In this document: piece by piece, positions 1 to 6,325 of the stretch | Layout: each line of letters begins with the position of its first letter | Numbering within the stretch: the first letter of the stretch is position 1 | Made by a program: the position numbers and the translations under genes | The notes under the pieces: generated by a model | Seen by the model: only the letters and a program-made list of their open reading frames with translations | The model's database searches: none | What the model was told of the DNA's origin: nothing | Source: JAGNZR01 sp051648365 | GTDB taxonomy: Bacteria; Fusobacteriota; Fusobacteriia; Fusobacteriales; Fusobacteriaceae | Assembly: GCA_051648365.1 (NCBI GenBank) | Contig: JBOFEZ010000078.1 | Span: 1 to 50,134, forward strand | Direction: 5' to 3' | Length of the DNA stretch: 50,134 nucleotides

Positions 1-437
1 CCTGCTCTGCAGAGGTTTATAAATTTCATATCGTTGACTCTCAGCATCTCACTGAAATCCAGAAGAAGATCATACCCTTCACCCCTTATCTCTCCAGTAA
101 GCTTTTTTAAGGCACTGCTACTTTTTTCATAGCTATATATTTTATCCACATAGAGATTATTTTCTATAATATCCCGAGCGGCTCCCCTTGCCACCACTCC
201 TATTTTGACCTCTGGAAACTTTCTTTTTATTTCACGAAACATCATAGTGCTTGCTACCATATCCCCTATTTTTCCATCGGTACGGATGAAAAGTATCTTT
301 TTTATATTCATACGAACAATAATATTTTCTTCTGGACACCCTTTTCTATCATCTTTTCTATCCCAAATGAATCTTCCCAGAGCTAATCTTTTAGGTCTTA
401 AAAAATCCTGTACCACCCTATTCAGCTTTCTTATCAT
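1..437 (-). CDS. Glycosyltransferase family 9 (heptosyltransferase-like), C-terminus beyond the window
   Basis: My own translation of the minus strand gives an open frame running off the left edge. After a basic N-terminus (MIRKLNRVVQDFLRPKRL) comes a GT9-type start of the donor-sugar fold: IRTDGKIGDMVASTMMFREI at about residues 51-70, then KFPEVKIGVVARG. Family knowledge: GT9 enzymes add heptose or related sugars to the lipopolysaccharide core at the inner face of the cytoplasmic membrane. The ATG at 437 has AAAGGGG about 6 nt upstream. An in-frame ATG at 473 would add 12 residues but lacks an SD and lies at or above the predicted transcription start. Only about 145 residues are visible, so substrate and intactness cannot be judged. 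It implies an outer membrane. Confidence 0.75.
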   Translation of the reverse strand, partial: MIRKLNRVVQDFLRPKRLALGRFIWDRKDDRKGCPEENIIVRMNIKKILFIRTDGKIGDMVASTMMFREIKRKFPEVKIGVVARGAARDIIENNLYVDKIYSYEKSSSALKKLTGEIRGEGYDLLLDFSEMLRVNDMKFINLCRA

Positions 438-475
438 TTTTTCCCCTTTTTCCCAATAAATCTTTATTTTCATAT

Positions 476-504
476 ATTTTACAACAAAAACTGTAATTTA
501 TAAA
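476..504 (-). promoter_or_regulatory. Weak candidate promoter for the GT9 gene
   Basis: On the minus strand TTTATA (499-504) and TAAAAT (476-481) are 17 bp apart. The -35 box is poor. If used, transcription would start near 469, which favours the ATG at 437 over that at 473. Confidence 0.3.
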
Positions 505-506
505 GA

Positions 507-534
507 AAAAAGAGTGGTTTCCCACTCTTTTATC
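507..534 (-). terminator. Rho-independent terminator after spoVG
   Basis: Perfect stem AAAGAGTGG/CCACTCTTT with a 4-nt loop. On the minus strand it is followed by TTTTTTCTTT, right after the spoVG stop codon, so it ends the rqcP-ispE-spoVG transcript. The plus strand also has a short T-run. Confidence 0.85.
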
Positions 535-540
535 TATATT

Positions 541-825
541 TTATTCTCCAGCTTCGATTCCTGCTTCTACTGCATTAAATTTTGCTATAACTGAATCAGT
601 TATCTCTTTTCTCAAATCTGGCTTGATCGGGTGAGCTATATCTTTATACTCTCCGTCTGGCATCTTTCTTGAAGGCATTGCTACAAACATTCCTTTTTGC
701 CCGTCAATTACCTTTAATCCGTGGATTACAAAGGCATCGTCAAAGGTAATATCAGCATAGGCTTTCAGTTTAAGCTCTCCCTCTGTTCCGGTAACTAATC
801 TTAATCTTACGTCTGTAATAATCAT
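541..825 (-). CDS. spoVG: SpoVG family regulator
   Basis: A 94-residue protein beginning MIITDVRLRLV, the characteristic SpoVG start, with the conserved FVAMPSRKMPDGEYKDIAHP stretch at about residues 48-67. SpoVG proteins are small site-specific DNA/RNA-binding regulators, widespread in non-sporulating bacteria too. An upstream in-frame GTG (834) would give MHKM, but AAAGGGG would almost touch it; the ATG at 825 has that SD 8 nt away, so I chose 825. The gene follows ispE by 31 nt and shares its transcript. Family assignment is firm; targets in this organism are unknown. Confidence 0.93.
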   Translation of the reverse strand: MIITDVRLRLVTGTEGELKLKAYADITFDDAFVIHGLKVIDGQKGMFVAMPSRKMPDGEYKDIAHPIKPDLRKEITDSVIAKFNAVEAGIEAGE

Positions 826-856
826 TTTGTGCACCCCTTTAGTATATTTTTTGTGT

Positions 857-1729
857 CTATAAAAAGCTGCAGAGGTAGATCTCGCAGTCTTTTAAGCTGT
901 CCTTTAAAAAATTATAGCTTTCCTCTGCTCCCTCTTTGGAAACAAGAGTAAAATAGGTACTTCCACTTCCCGACATAAAGAATTTATACCCAGGAATCTC
1001 TTCCAGTCTAGCTCGAAATTTTACGATATTGCTGTTTTCCATGAGTAGTCCCTGCTCCAGATGGTTCTCTATTCCATCCTCCAGGAGGTTCAGATCATTT
1101 TCCTTCATACCATGGATAATCTTGTCTATATCTGCATCCTTAATTTCTAGCCCTCCAATCTTCATCCTATCCAGATTTTTGAAGGCTTCAGGAGTTGATA
1201 CTCCGAAATTTGGTCTTACAAGTATAACTCTACAGTCTAGATTGAGGTGGAAAGGTTCCAGAACTTCTCCTATCCCTCTTACCCTTGCAGGAATATTTTC
1301 AATGAAAAAAGGTATATCTGCTCCCACAGTTTTTCCCAGGCTATGAAGCTCTTTCCTAGTAAGGATATCTCCGTGAAATTGATTCAACTCCAGAAGAAAC
1401 ATGGCTCCGTTGGAGCTTCCTCCTCCCAATCCACCTTCCATGGGAATTTTTTTATCCAGGTATACTTCTATCTCCTGAGGTTCCAGTCCTGTCTTTTGGT
1501 AGTACTTACTATATATTTTGTGCAAGATGTTCTCTTTTCCTTTTGGAATTTTTAAATCATTGGAATTAATTTTTAATTCTCCCTCTTTTTTGCAAAAATT
1601 TAGATATATTTTGTCTGCAAGATTCAGTGGCACCATAACCATATCCAGTGTATGGTAGCCGTTTTCAAGTACTCCAGTCACATTTAGTCCTATATTTATT
1701 TTACAGTTAGATATTACCAGGCTTCTCAT
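857..1729 (-). CDS. ispE: 4-diphosphocytidyl-2-C-methyl-D-erythritol kinase (IspE)
   Basis: A 290-residue GHMP kinase that phosphorylates CDP-methylerythritol in the non-mevalonate isoprenoid pathway. The ATP-binding glycine-rich motif is MEGGLGGGSSNGA (about residues 94-106), and the C-terminal GHMP motif FMSGSGSTYF precedes the last strand. The N-terminal KINIGLNVTGVLENGYHTLDM is typical of IspE. The start is the ATG at 1729, six bases after AGGAGA; a GTG at 1747 in the same frame has no good SD. It overlaps the 3' end of rqcP by 23 nt, so translation is probably coupled. Length is normal for the family. Confidence 0.95.
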   Translation of the reverse strand: MRSLVISNCKINIGLNVTGVLENGYHTLDMVMVPLNLADKIYLNFCKKEGELKINSNDLKIPKGKENILHKIYSKYYQKTGLEPQEIEVYLDKKIPMEGGLGGGSSNGAMFLLELNQFHGDILTRKELHSLGKTVGADIPFFIENIPARVRGIGEVLEPFHLNLDCRVILVRPNFGVSTPEAFKNLDRMKIGGLEIKDADIDKIIHGMKENDLNLLEDGIENHLEQGLLMENSNIVKFRARLEEIPGYKFFMSGSGSTYFTLVSKEGAEESYNFLKDSLKDCEIYLCSFL

Positions 1730-2021
1730 CAAAAATCTCCTCTTCACTTTCTAAATCTATCTTATCTATCCCTCTCACATCCAATACCTTTATCAGATCT
1801 TGAGCACGGTTCTTTGCCACGTTTCCTGTTGGAACTTCCAGTATCTGAAACTTAAAATATCTGTCATAATATTCTAGCTCTAGGATTGCTCCCTCCTTTA
1901 CCTCTGTACTGGGTTTTGCCACCTTCCCATCCAGTTTTGTTTTTCCTCCATCTACCACAGCCTTGGCTATAGGTCTTCTCTTTATTATTCTGCTTACCTT
2001 TAGAAATTTATCTAATCTCAT
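1707..2021 (-). CDS. rqcP: S4-domain protein of the RqcP/Hsp15 family
   Basis: A 104-residue protein whose N-terminus, MRLDKFLKVSRIIKRRPIAK, is the classic S4 RNA-binding start, followed by DGGKTKLDGKVAKPSTEVKEGA. Known family: RqcP (YabO) and Hsp15 bind the 50S subunit with peptidyl-tRNA and support alanine tailing in ribosome-associated quality control. An acidic tail (LESEEEIFDE) extends beyond the roughly 86 residues usual in Bacillus. The ATG at 2021 follows AAGGGGG by 6 nt; the TTG just before it is less likely. First gene of the rqcP-ispE-spoVG operon. Confidence 0.88.
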   Translation of the reverse strand: MRLDKFLKVSRIIKRRPIAKAVVDGGKTKLDGKVAKPSTEVKEGAILELEYYDRYFKFQILEVPTGNVAKNRAQDLIKVLDVRGIDKIDLESEEEIFDEKPGNI

Positions 2022-2032
2022 CAAAAACCCCC

Positions 2033-2061
2033 TTGATTAATATTAAAAAAAATTGTATAAT
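2033..2061 (+). promoter_or_regulatory. Promoter of the candidate small RNA
   Basis: Plus-strand TTGATT (2033-2038), 17-bp spacer, TATAAT (2056-2061): near-consensus sigma-70. No gene over 20 codons follows before the terminator at 2106-2142, which points to a short noncoding transcript starting near 2068. Confidence 0.65.
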
Positions 2062-2062
2062 T

Positions 2063-2090
2063 ATTGTAACAGAAGAGTATTGTAAATCAA
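2063..2090 (-). promoter_or_regulatory. Promoter of rqcP-ispE-spoVG
   Basis: Minus-strand TTGATT (2085-2090) and TACAAT (2063-2068), spacing 16. The predicted start near 2056 leaves a leader of about 35 nt before rqcP. It overlaps the oppositely directed small-RNA promoter at 2033-2061, so the two polymerases should exclude one another. Confidence 0.6.
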
Positions 2091-2142
2091 ATCTAAAATC
2101 ATCGTGAGAAGGGGTAGCTGTAACTACTCCTTTTCTTTTTTT
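2068..2142 (+). ncRNA. Candidate small RNA, possible antitoxin RNA
   Basis: About 75 nt bounded by a near-consensus promoter and a strong intrinsic terminator. Two segments can pair with the downstream peptide mRNA: 2110-2119 with 2175-2184 (10 pairs including one G-U), and CTCCTTTT (2127-2134) with AAAAGGAG (2186-2193), which covers the SD. Its terminator loop CTGTAA (2118-2123) is the exact complement of the loop TTACAG (2294-2299) of the peptide mRNA terminator. Seen: promoter, hairpins, complementarity. Inferred: an antitoxin-type regulator. No similarity to a named sRNA family is claimed. Confidence 0.55.
2106..2142 (+). terminator. Terminator of the small RNA
   Basis: Stem GAGAAGGGGTAG (2106-2117) with CTACTCCTTTTC (2124-2135), 12 pairs including two G-U, loop CTGTAA, then seven T. 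Works on the plus strand only; the minus side has no T-run. Confidence 0.8.
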
Positions 2143-2150
2143 ATATTTTA

Positions 2151-2159
2151 TGATAAAAT
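2151..2159 (+). promoter_or_regulatory. Extended -10 promoter of the small hydrophobic peptide gene
   Basis: TGATAAAAT, an extended -10 (TGnTAAAAT), with no convincing -35 (TTTTCT at 2131-2136, inside the T-run of the preceding terminator). A start near 2167 gives a 40-nt leader. Confidence 0.5.
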
Positions 2160-2177
2160 CATATTCTTAGCAGGAGC

Positions 2178-2196
2178 TACCTCTAAAAAGGAGGTG
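2178..2196 (+). promoter_or_regulatory. Hairpin sequestering the SD of the small peptide gene
   Basis: TACCTC (2178-2183) pairs with GAGGTG (2191-2196) around the loop TAAAAAG, burying most of AAGGAGG (2188-2194). The SD core lies 12 nt before the ATG, longer than usual. Occluded SD sequences are a known safeguard in type I toxin mRNAs; its role here is inferred. Confidence 0.5.
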
Positions 2197-2206
2197 ATGG
2201 TTTTAG

Positions 2207-2266
2207 ATGTTAAGATTTTCAATACTCTGTATAGTTTTTTTCCTACTGGCAACAAAGCTATACTAG
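2207..2266 (+). CDS. 19-residue hydrophobic peptide, Ibs-like type I toxin candidate
   Basis: The peptide is MLRFSILCIVFFLLATKLY: one short membrane-spanning segment with Arg at 3, Lys at 17 and a terminal Tyr. From memory, E. coli IbsC is also 19 residues and shares M1, R3, I6, I9, V10, L13 and Y19 in register. Ibs peptides are membrane-depolarising type I toxins. Support for a gene: own promoter, SD (AAGGAGG) in a hairpin, and a strong terminator just after the stop. An overlapping frame starting at ATG 2197 (25 residues, not hydrophobic) sits too close to the SD. So short a peptide could match by chance; there is no evidence of translation. Confidence 0.5.
   Translation: MLRFSILCIVFFLLATKLY
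2228..2255 (-). promoter_or_regulatory. Possible antisense promoter inside the small peptide gene
   Basis: Minus-strand TTGTTG (2250-2255), 16-bp spacer, TATACA (2228-2233). A transcript starting near 2221 would be antisense to the start codon and SD, as in Sib/Ibs loci. No matching minus-strand terminator with a T-run was found, so this is a weaker antitoxin candidate than the upstream small RNA. Confidence 0.25.
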
Positions 2267-2284
2267 GCAACTGACTAAGACTCT

Positions 2285-2313
2285 GGACAGATGTTACAGC
2301 ATCTGTCCTTTTT
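2285..2313 (+). terminator. Terminator of the small peptide transcript
   Basis: Perfect 9-bp stem GGACAGATG (2285-2293)/CATCTGTCC (2300-2308), loop TTACAG, then TTTTTCTTT. It overlaps the last codons of mazG on the opposite strand; the minus side lacks a T-run, so it serves the plus-strand transcript. Confidence 0.85.
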
Positions 2314-3067
2314 CTTTGCGTTTAGCTTCTTCCCACAGGTTATCCATCTCTTCTAAGTCTGCTTCTCCTAAGATGCAGTTGGCTTCCACATGCCGGAAAC
2401 GTCTTTCAAATTTATGATTTGTTTTATTCAGTAAATCTGAACTGTTATATCCTAGATAACGGGCCATGTTTATAAGGGAAAACATCAAATCTCCAATTTC
2501 CTCTCCCAATTTTTCACGATCTCCCACTCTTAACTCTTCTCTGACCTCACCCAGTTCTTCCTCAATCTTATCCAGTACTCCTTCAGGTGTATCCCAGTCA
2601 AAGCCCACTCCTGAAACTTTTTTTATTATCTTTTCTGCTCGGGCCATAGGTGGAAGAGCCTTAGGTATTCCATCCAGTATGGATTTTCTGTCCCTGTGCT
2701 CCTTCTCATCTCTCTTTATACTGTCCCACTGCTTCTTTACCTCTTCAGAAGTGAGGTTGTTTATTTCTTCGCTGAAAATATGTGGGTGTCTTCTGATAAG
2801 TTTTTCTGAAAGTTTTTTTATTACATCCTCTATTCCAAACTCACCTTTTTCCTCACATATCTGAGCCTGAAAAACTATATTGAGAAGCAGGTCTCCCAGC
2901 TCACCTTTCAGTTCCTCTCCTCCCTGGTCCATGACCTCCAAAGTCTCATAGGTTTCTTCCAACAGATACTCTTTTAAACTTTCTAGAGTCTGTTTCCTGT
3001 CCCAGGCACACCCGTTCTCTCCTCTCAAAGTTTTCATAAGCTGGACTAATTTATCAAATTCTGTCAT
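2294..3067 (-). CDS. mazG: Nucleoside triphosphate pyrophosphohydrolase MazG
   Basis: A 257-residue all-alpha NTP pyrophosphohydrolase that hydrolyses (d)NTPs to monophosphates and pyrophosphate, thought to clear aberrant nucleotides or modulate ppGpp. Two MazG repeats are visible: LLEETYE with ELGDLLLNIVFQA (about residues 32-70), and EEELGEVREEL with EEIGDLMFSLINMARYLGY (about 168-207), carrying the paired acidic metal-binding motifs. The N-terminus (LMKTLRGENGCAWDRKQT) is typical. GGAAGGAG precedes the ATG. The last codons overlap the plus-strand terminator of the small peptide gene. Full length. Confidence 0.95.
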   Translation of the reverse strand: MTEFDKLVQLMKTLRGENGCAWDRKQTLESLKEYLLEETYETLEVMDQGGEELKGELGDLLLNIVFQAQICEEKGEFGIEDVIKKLSEKLIRRHPHIFSEEINNLTSEEVKKQWDSIKRDEKEHRDRKSILDGIPKALPPMARAEKIIKKVSGVGFDWDTPEGVLDKIEEELGEVREELRVGDREKLGEEIGDLMFSLINMARYLGYNSSDLLNKTNHKFERRFRHVEANCILGEADLEEMDNLWEEAKRKEKGQML

Positions 3068-3149
3068 TTTTTCTCCTTCCTATCTTGATACAGTTATCTT
3101 TTTTTATTTTTTCTTATTTTATTGTTCTATTCTATCCAAACCTAAATGT

Positions 3150-3233
3150 AAAAAATTGTGTAGAGAACCTTGCGTGAGTCCAAGCGTATCGTAGATAGCT
3201 TAAGCGGCCGGACAGTTCTCGGAACAATTTTTT
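3150..3233. other. Structured intergenic element, nested hairpin, GC-richer core
   Basis: Four nested helices can be drawn: AAAAAATTGT (3150-3159) with ACAATTTTTT (3224-3233); GAGAAC (3163-3168) with GTTCTC (3215-3220); GTCC (3178-3181) with GGAC (3210-3213); and AAGC-G-TATC (3182-3190) with GATAGCTT (3194-3201). The core contains GCGGCCGG, unlike the surrounding AT-rich spacer. It begins 3 nt past the mfd stop and ends 82 nt before the mazG start. It could be a structured RNA or leader for mazG, an mfd terminator or processing site, or a small mobile repeat. No second copy was noticed in the window. Confidence 0.5.
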
Positions 3234-3235
3234 CA

Positions 3236-6223
3236 CTAACCCAAGTAGTCCCGGAAAAAACCCTCAGGAGTACCTAAATACCTCAAGGCTACTTGATTTT
3301 TTATGTATTTTCCTCTTTCTGCTTCCATTATCTCCATCAATTTTTCCATATGGAGTTTATCCTCTTGGAATTTTATGAGAGTAGTCCCCTCCTTTTCTTC
3401 ATAGATGGCGATAACCCTAGCTCTTTTAGCCATAAGCTTCAACTTTTCTCCACGGAGATACGATTTTGCAGAATAAGGTAGAGCTCCAAATCTATCTTCC
3501 AATTCCTCCATTATATCATCTATCTCTTCCACTCTATTTATCTGGGCTATTCTCTTGTATAGTACCAACTTTTCCCTTTCTTCTATATAGGTGTCCGGGA
3601 TATATCTTGGTTGGTTGAGGTCAAGGGTAAACTCTGGAAGTTCTTCTATATACTCTCCCTTCAGCTTGGCTATCTCTTCCTGAAGAAGCTTCATATAAAG
3701 TCCGTAGCCGAGTATCTCTATAGCACCGTGCTGACGCTCTCCTAATACCTCTCCTGCTCCTCTTATCCTCATGTCCTCCATAGATAGATTGAAGCCTGTT
3801 CCAGCTCCCATATCCCCAAGGGATCTCATGGATTCCTCCCTCTGCTTTACCTTGCTACGGATATCTTTTCCCGGGTCTGTAAGAAAGTAGCAGTAGCCCC
3901 TTTCGTGACCTCTTCCTACTCTTCCCCTCAGCTGATACATCTGAGAAAGTCCCAGTTTATCTGTGCCCTCTATGATTATGGAATTGGCATTCTCCACATC
4001 TATTCCGTTCTCTACTATGGTTGTGGCGAGAAGGAGATCTATCTCTCCATTTTCAAACTGGTGCAGTATCTCTCGAATTTCACGAGGAGGCATCTGCCCA
4101 TGTATATGATCTATTTTTAGGAAATCAGGTAGCATCTTACGGAGTTCCTCCTCCCGACGCTCTATTCCTTTTACCCTGTTGTAGATATAGAAGGTCTGGC
4201 CTTCACGGGCAAATTCTCTCATAACAGCATCCTTTACTGCTTCATCTTTTTTCTCTATAAAATAGTCCTGTATAGGCAGACGACCTTCGGGAAGGGTTTC
4301 TATTATAGAGATGTCACGGATGCCCAATAGGGCTAGATTCAGAGTTCTTGGAATAGGTGTTGCAGTTAGGGTGAGCATATGTACATCCGTACGTAGTGTT
4401 TTCAGCTTCTCCTTAGCCTTTACTCCAAACTTCTGCTCCTCATCTATAATGACAAGCCCCAAATCTTTGAAGTTTATCTCTGGAGATAGAATTTTATGGG
4501 TTCCCACCACAATATCTATTCCTCCAAGAGCTATTCTTCTGTAGCACTCTTCCAGTTCCCGTTCTGTCTTTATACGGCTCAGGAGTTCCACTGTGATAGG
4601 ATAGTTTTTCAGTCTTTCCACTATCCTTTCATAATGTTGTTGAGCTAGAACAGTTGTAGGCACCATTAGGGCCACCTGTTTCCCATCCATAGCTGCCTTA
4701 AATGCAGCACGTATAGCCACCTCTGTCTTTCCACAACCCACATCTCCACAGATTATTCTATCCATAACTCTTCCAGATTCCATATCCCGTTTTGTGTCTT
4801 CCACAGCACGGTTCTGATCCGGGGTGAGATTGTAAGGAAAAGCCTCTTCAAACTCCTCCTGTAGTAGAGTATCTCTCTCAAATCTGTGCCCCAAAACCAT
4901 TTTTCTTCGAGCTTGGACCTCTATTATCTCCAAGGCAAATTTTGCCATATCATCTTGAAGCCTCTCCCTACGTTTACGGAATCCCTTACGACCCAGCTTG
5001 TATATTTCGGGCTCCATTCCAAGTTCTACTTGAAATTTTTCTATTCTGTCCAGGCTTCCCATAGGTACAAAGAGTTTATCCTGATCCGCATATTTTACCT
5101 CTAGATATTCCTGACCATTTATTAAGACAGTACCCATATATATTCCAACTCCAAAGCTTTCATGGATAATATATTCTCCCTTCGAGATGTGGGAAATTTC
5201 CTGTCTTTTGTATTCCAACTGTCTTTTGTACTCCCTACGTACTCTTATTCCTTTTAACTCTCTATCTGTTAGATAGAGAGTGTCACCATTTTGAAATCCC
5301 TCATAAAGAGGATATTTTTCTATCTCTATATTGGAGTTATCCCCAAATATCTCACGATATCTACCTGCATCCTCACTCAATATCACTATCTTCCTGTCTT
5401 TGGATATCTTTTTTACCTCTTCATAGTCCTGATATCTCAGGAGTTCCTCATTTCCCAGCCTCAGATTTTTTATCTCTCGAAAAATCCCTATATTGGCATG
5501 AAACATACTTTCCAACTCACTTTTTCCACCGGGATTCTGAAATATCAGTTCTTGAAAACGGTAGTTCAGTACCTCTAAATTTTCTGCAATATACTGAATT
5601 TTTGTACTGTTCTCATCTTTTGAAAACAGCTTTAGAAAATTCTCTCCCATTTTTTTATTATTATCCATATACATATCAACTTCATCTAATTTTTCAATGC
5701 TCCGCTGAGTATCCATATGAAAATAGTTGATACGTTCTGCTCTGTCATCAAAAAATTCTATTCTGATAGGATGCTCTCCATTTACAGGAAAAAAATCCAG
5801 TATATCGCCACGCAGAGAGTATTGGAGACGACTATCTATCATATAGTTTCTGCTGTAACCTTCCATCTCTAGTTTTTCTATTAGGTTTTTAAGGTTAAAG
5901 CTCTCTCCTACTTTGATTTTTAATCTGTTTCCTGAAAATATATATTCTTTTAGAAAAAATTCAAGTGTTACAAGGATTATAAAATTTTTACCCCTGTCCA
6001 ATGCTTCTATGATTTTGTAATTAAAATCTCTGTAGTCTTCATCTCCTACCTCTTCAGGTCTGATTACCTCTCCCAGGTATATATCTTTTAATACTCCGTA
6101 ATAATCATTTATATTTCTCTTGGATGAACACAAGTATACTATATTCCCCCCTAGACTCTCCAAATAAAAAGGTATCTCTCCTCTATAAAAGTTCTCCTTG
6201 CCAAACTTTAAATTCAGTTTCAT
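3236..6223 (-). CDS. mfd: Transcription-repair coupling factor Mfd
   Basis: A 995-residue ATP-dependent translocase that removes stalled RNA polymerase from lesions and recruits UvrA. In order: UvrB-homology region with LRGDILDFFP and RIEFFDD (about residues 135-165); CarD-like RNA-polymerase-binding domain with GEYIIHESFGVGIYMG (about 345-400); SF2 motor with Walker A GDVGCGKTE, DEEQ box, LTATPIPRT and the QLRGRVGR motif VI; C-terminal UvrA-interaction-type domain. It is shorter than the roughly 1150 residues usual elsewhere; the deficit lies in the N-terminal UvrB-like part, the motor being intact. GGAGG precedes the ATG. Monocistronic by spacing. Confidence 0.96.
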   Translation of the reverse strand: MKLNLKFGKENFYRGEIPFYLESLGGNIVYLCSSKRNINDYYGVLKDIYLGEVIRPEEVGDEDYRDFNYKIIEALDRGKNFIILVTLEFFLKEYIFSGNRLKIKVGESFNLKNLIEKLEMEGYSRNYMIDSRLQYSLRGDILDFFPVNGEHPIRIEFFDDRAERINYFHMDTQRSIEKLDEVDMYMDNNKKMGENFLKLFSKDENSTKIQYIAENLEVLNYRFQELIFQNPGGKSELESMFHANIGIFREIKNLRLGNEELLRYQDYEEVKKISKDRKIVILSEDAGRYREIFGDNSNIEIEKYPLYEGFQNGDTLYLTDRELKGIRVRREYKRQLEYKRQEISHISKGEYIIHESFGVGIYMGTVLINGQEYLEVKYADQDKLFVPMGSLDRIEKFQVELGMEPEIYKLGRKGFRKRRERLQDDMAKFALEIIEVQARRKMVLGHRFERDTLLQEEFEEAFPYNLTPDQNRAVEDTKRDMESGRVMDRIICGDVGCGKTEVAIRAAFKAAMDGKQVALMVPTTVLAQQHYERIVERLKNYPITVELLSRIKTERELEECYRRIALGGIDIVVGTHKILSPEINFKDLGLVIIDEEQKFGVKAKEKLKTLRTDVHMLTLTATPIPRTLNLALLGIRDISIIETLPEGRLPIQDYFIEKKDEAVKDAVMREFAREGQTFYIYNRVKGIERREEELRKMLPDFLKIDHIHGQMPPREIREILHQFENGEIDLLLATTIVENGIDVENANSIIIEGTDKLGLSQMYQLRGRVGRGHERGYCYFLTDPGKDIRSKVKQREESMRSLGDMGAGTGFNLSMEDMRIRGAGEVLGERQHGAIEILGYGLYMKLLQEEIAKLKGEYIEELPEFTLDLNQPRYIPDTYIEEREKLVLYKRIAQINRVEEIDDIMEELEDRFGALPYSAKSYLRGEKLKLMAKRARVIAIYEEKEGTTLIKFQEDKLHMEKLMEIMEAERGKYIKNQVALRYLGTPEGFFRDYLG

Positions 6224-6272
6224 TTTTCCTCCGCTATTTCTCTATATCTGATTATAACTGATTTATGAAAAT

Positions 6273-6304
6273 AAAAAAAGCTCAATATAATTGAACTTTT
6301 TTTT
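6273..6304. terminator. Terminator after the 5'-nucleotidase gene
   Basis: AAAAAAAG-C-TCAA/TTGA-A-CTTTTTTT hairpin with one mismatch and T-runs on both strands. On the minus strand it follows the nucleotidase stop by about 20 nt, separating it from mfd. Confidence 0.7.
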
Positions 6305-6325
6305 CTATAGTTATATAGCTTGTTA

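Noticed and set aside
142..150. TTATCCACA, a perfect consensus DnaA box
   Set aside because: It lies inside the GT9 coding frame (encoding VDK), about 22 kb from the origin gap and alone; chance is the simplest explanation.
2197..2274. 25-codon ORF MVLDVKIFNTLYSF overlapping the small hydrophobic peptide gene
   Set aside because: Its ATG is only about 2 nt from the GGAGG core, and the product has no recognisable feature; the 2207 frame is better supported.
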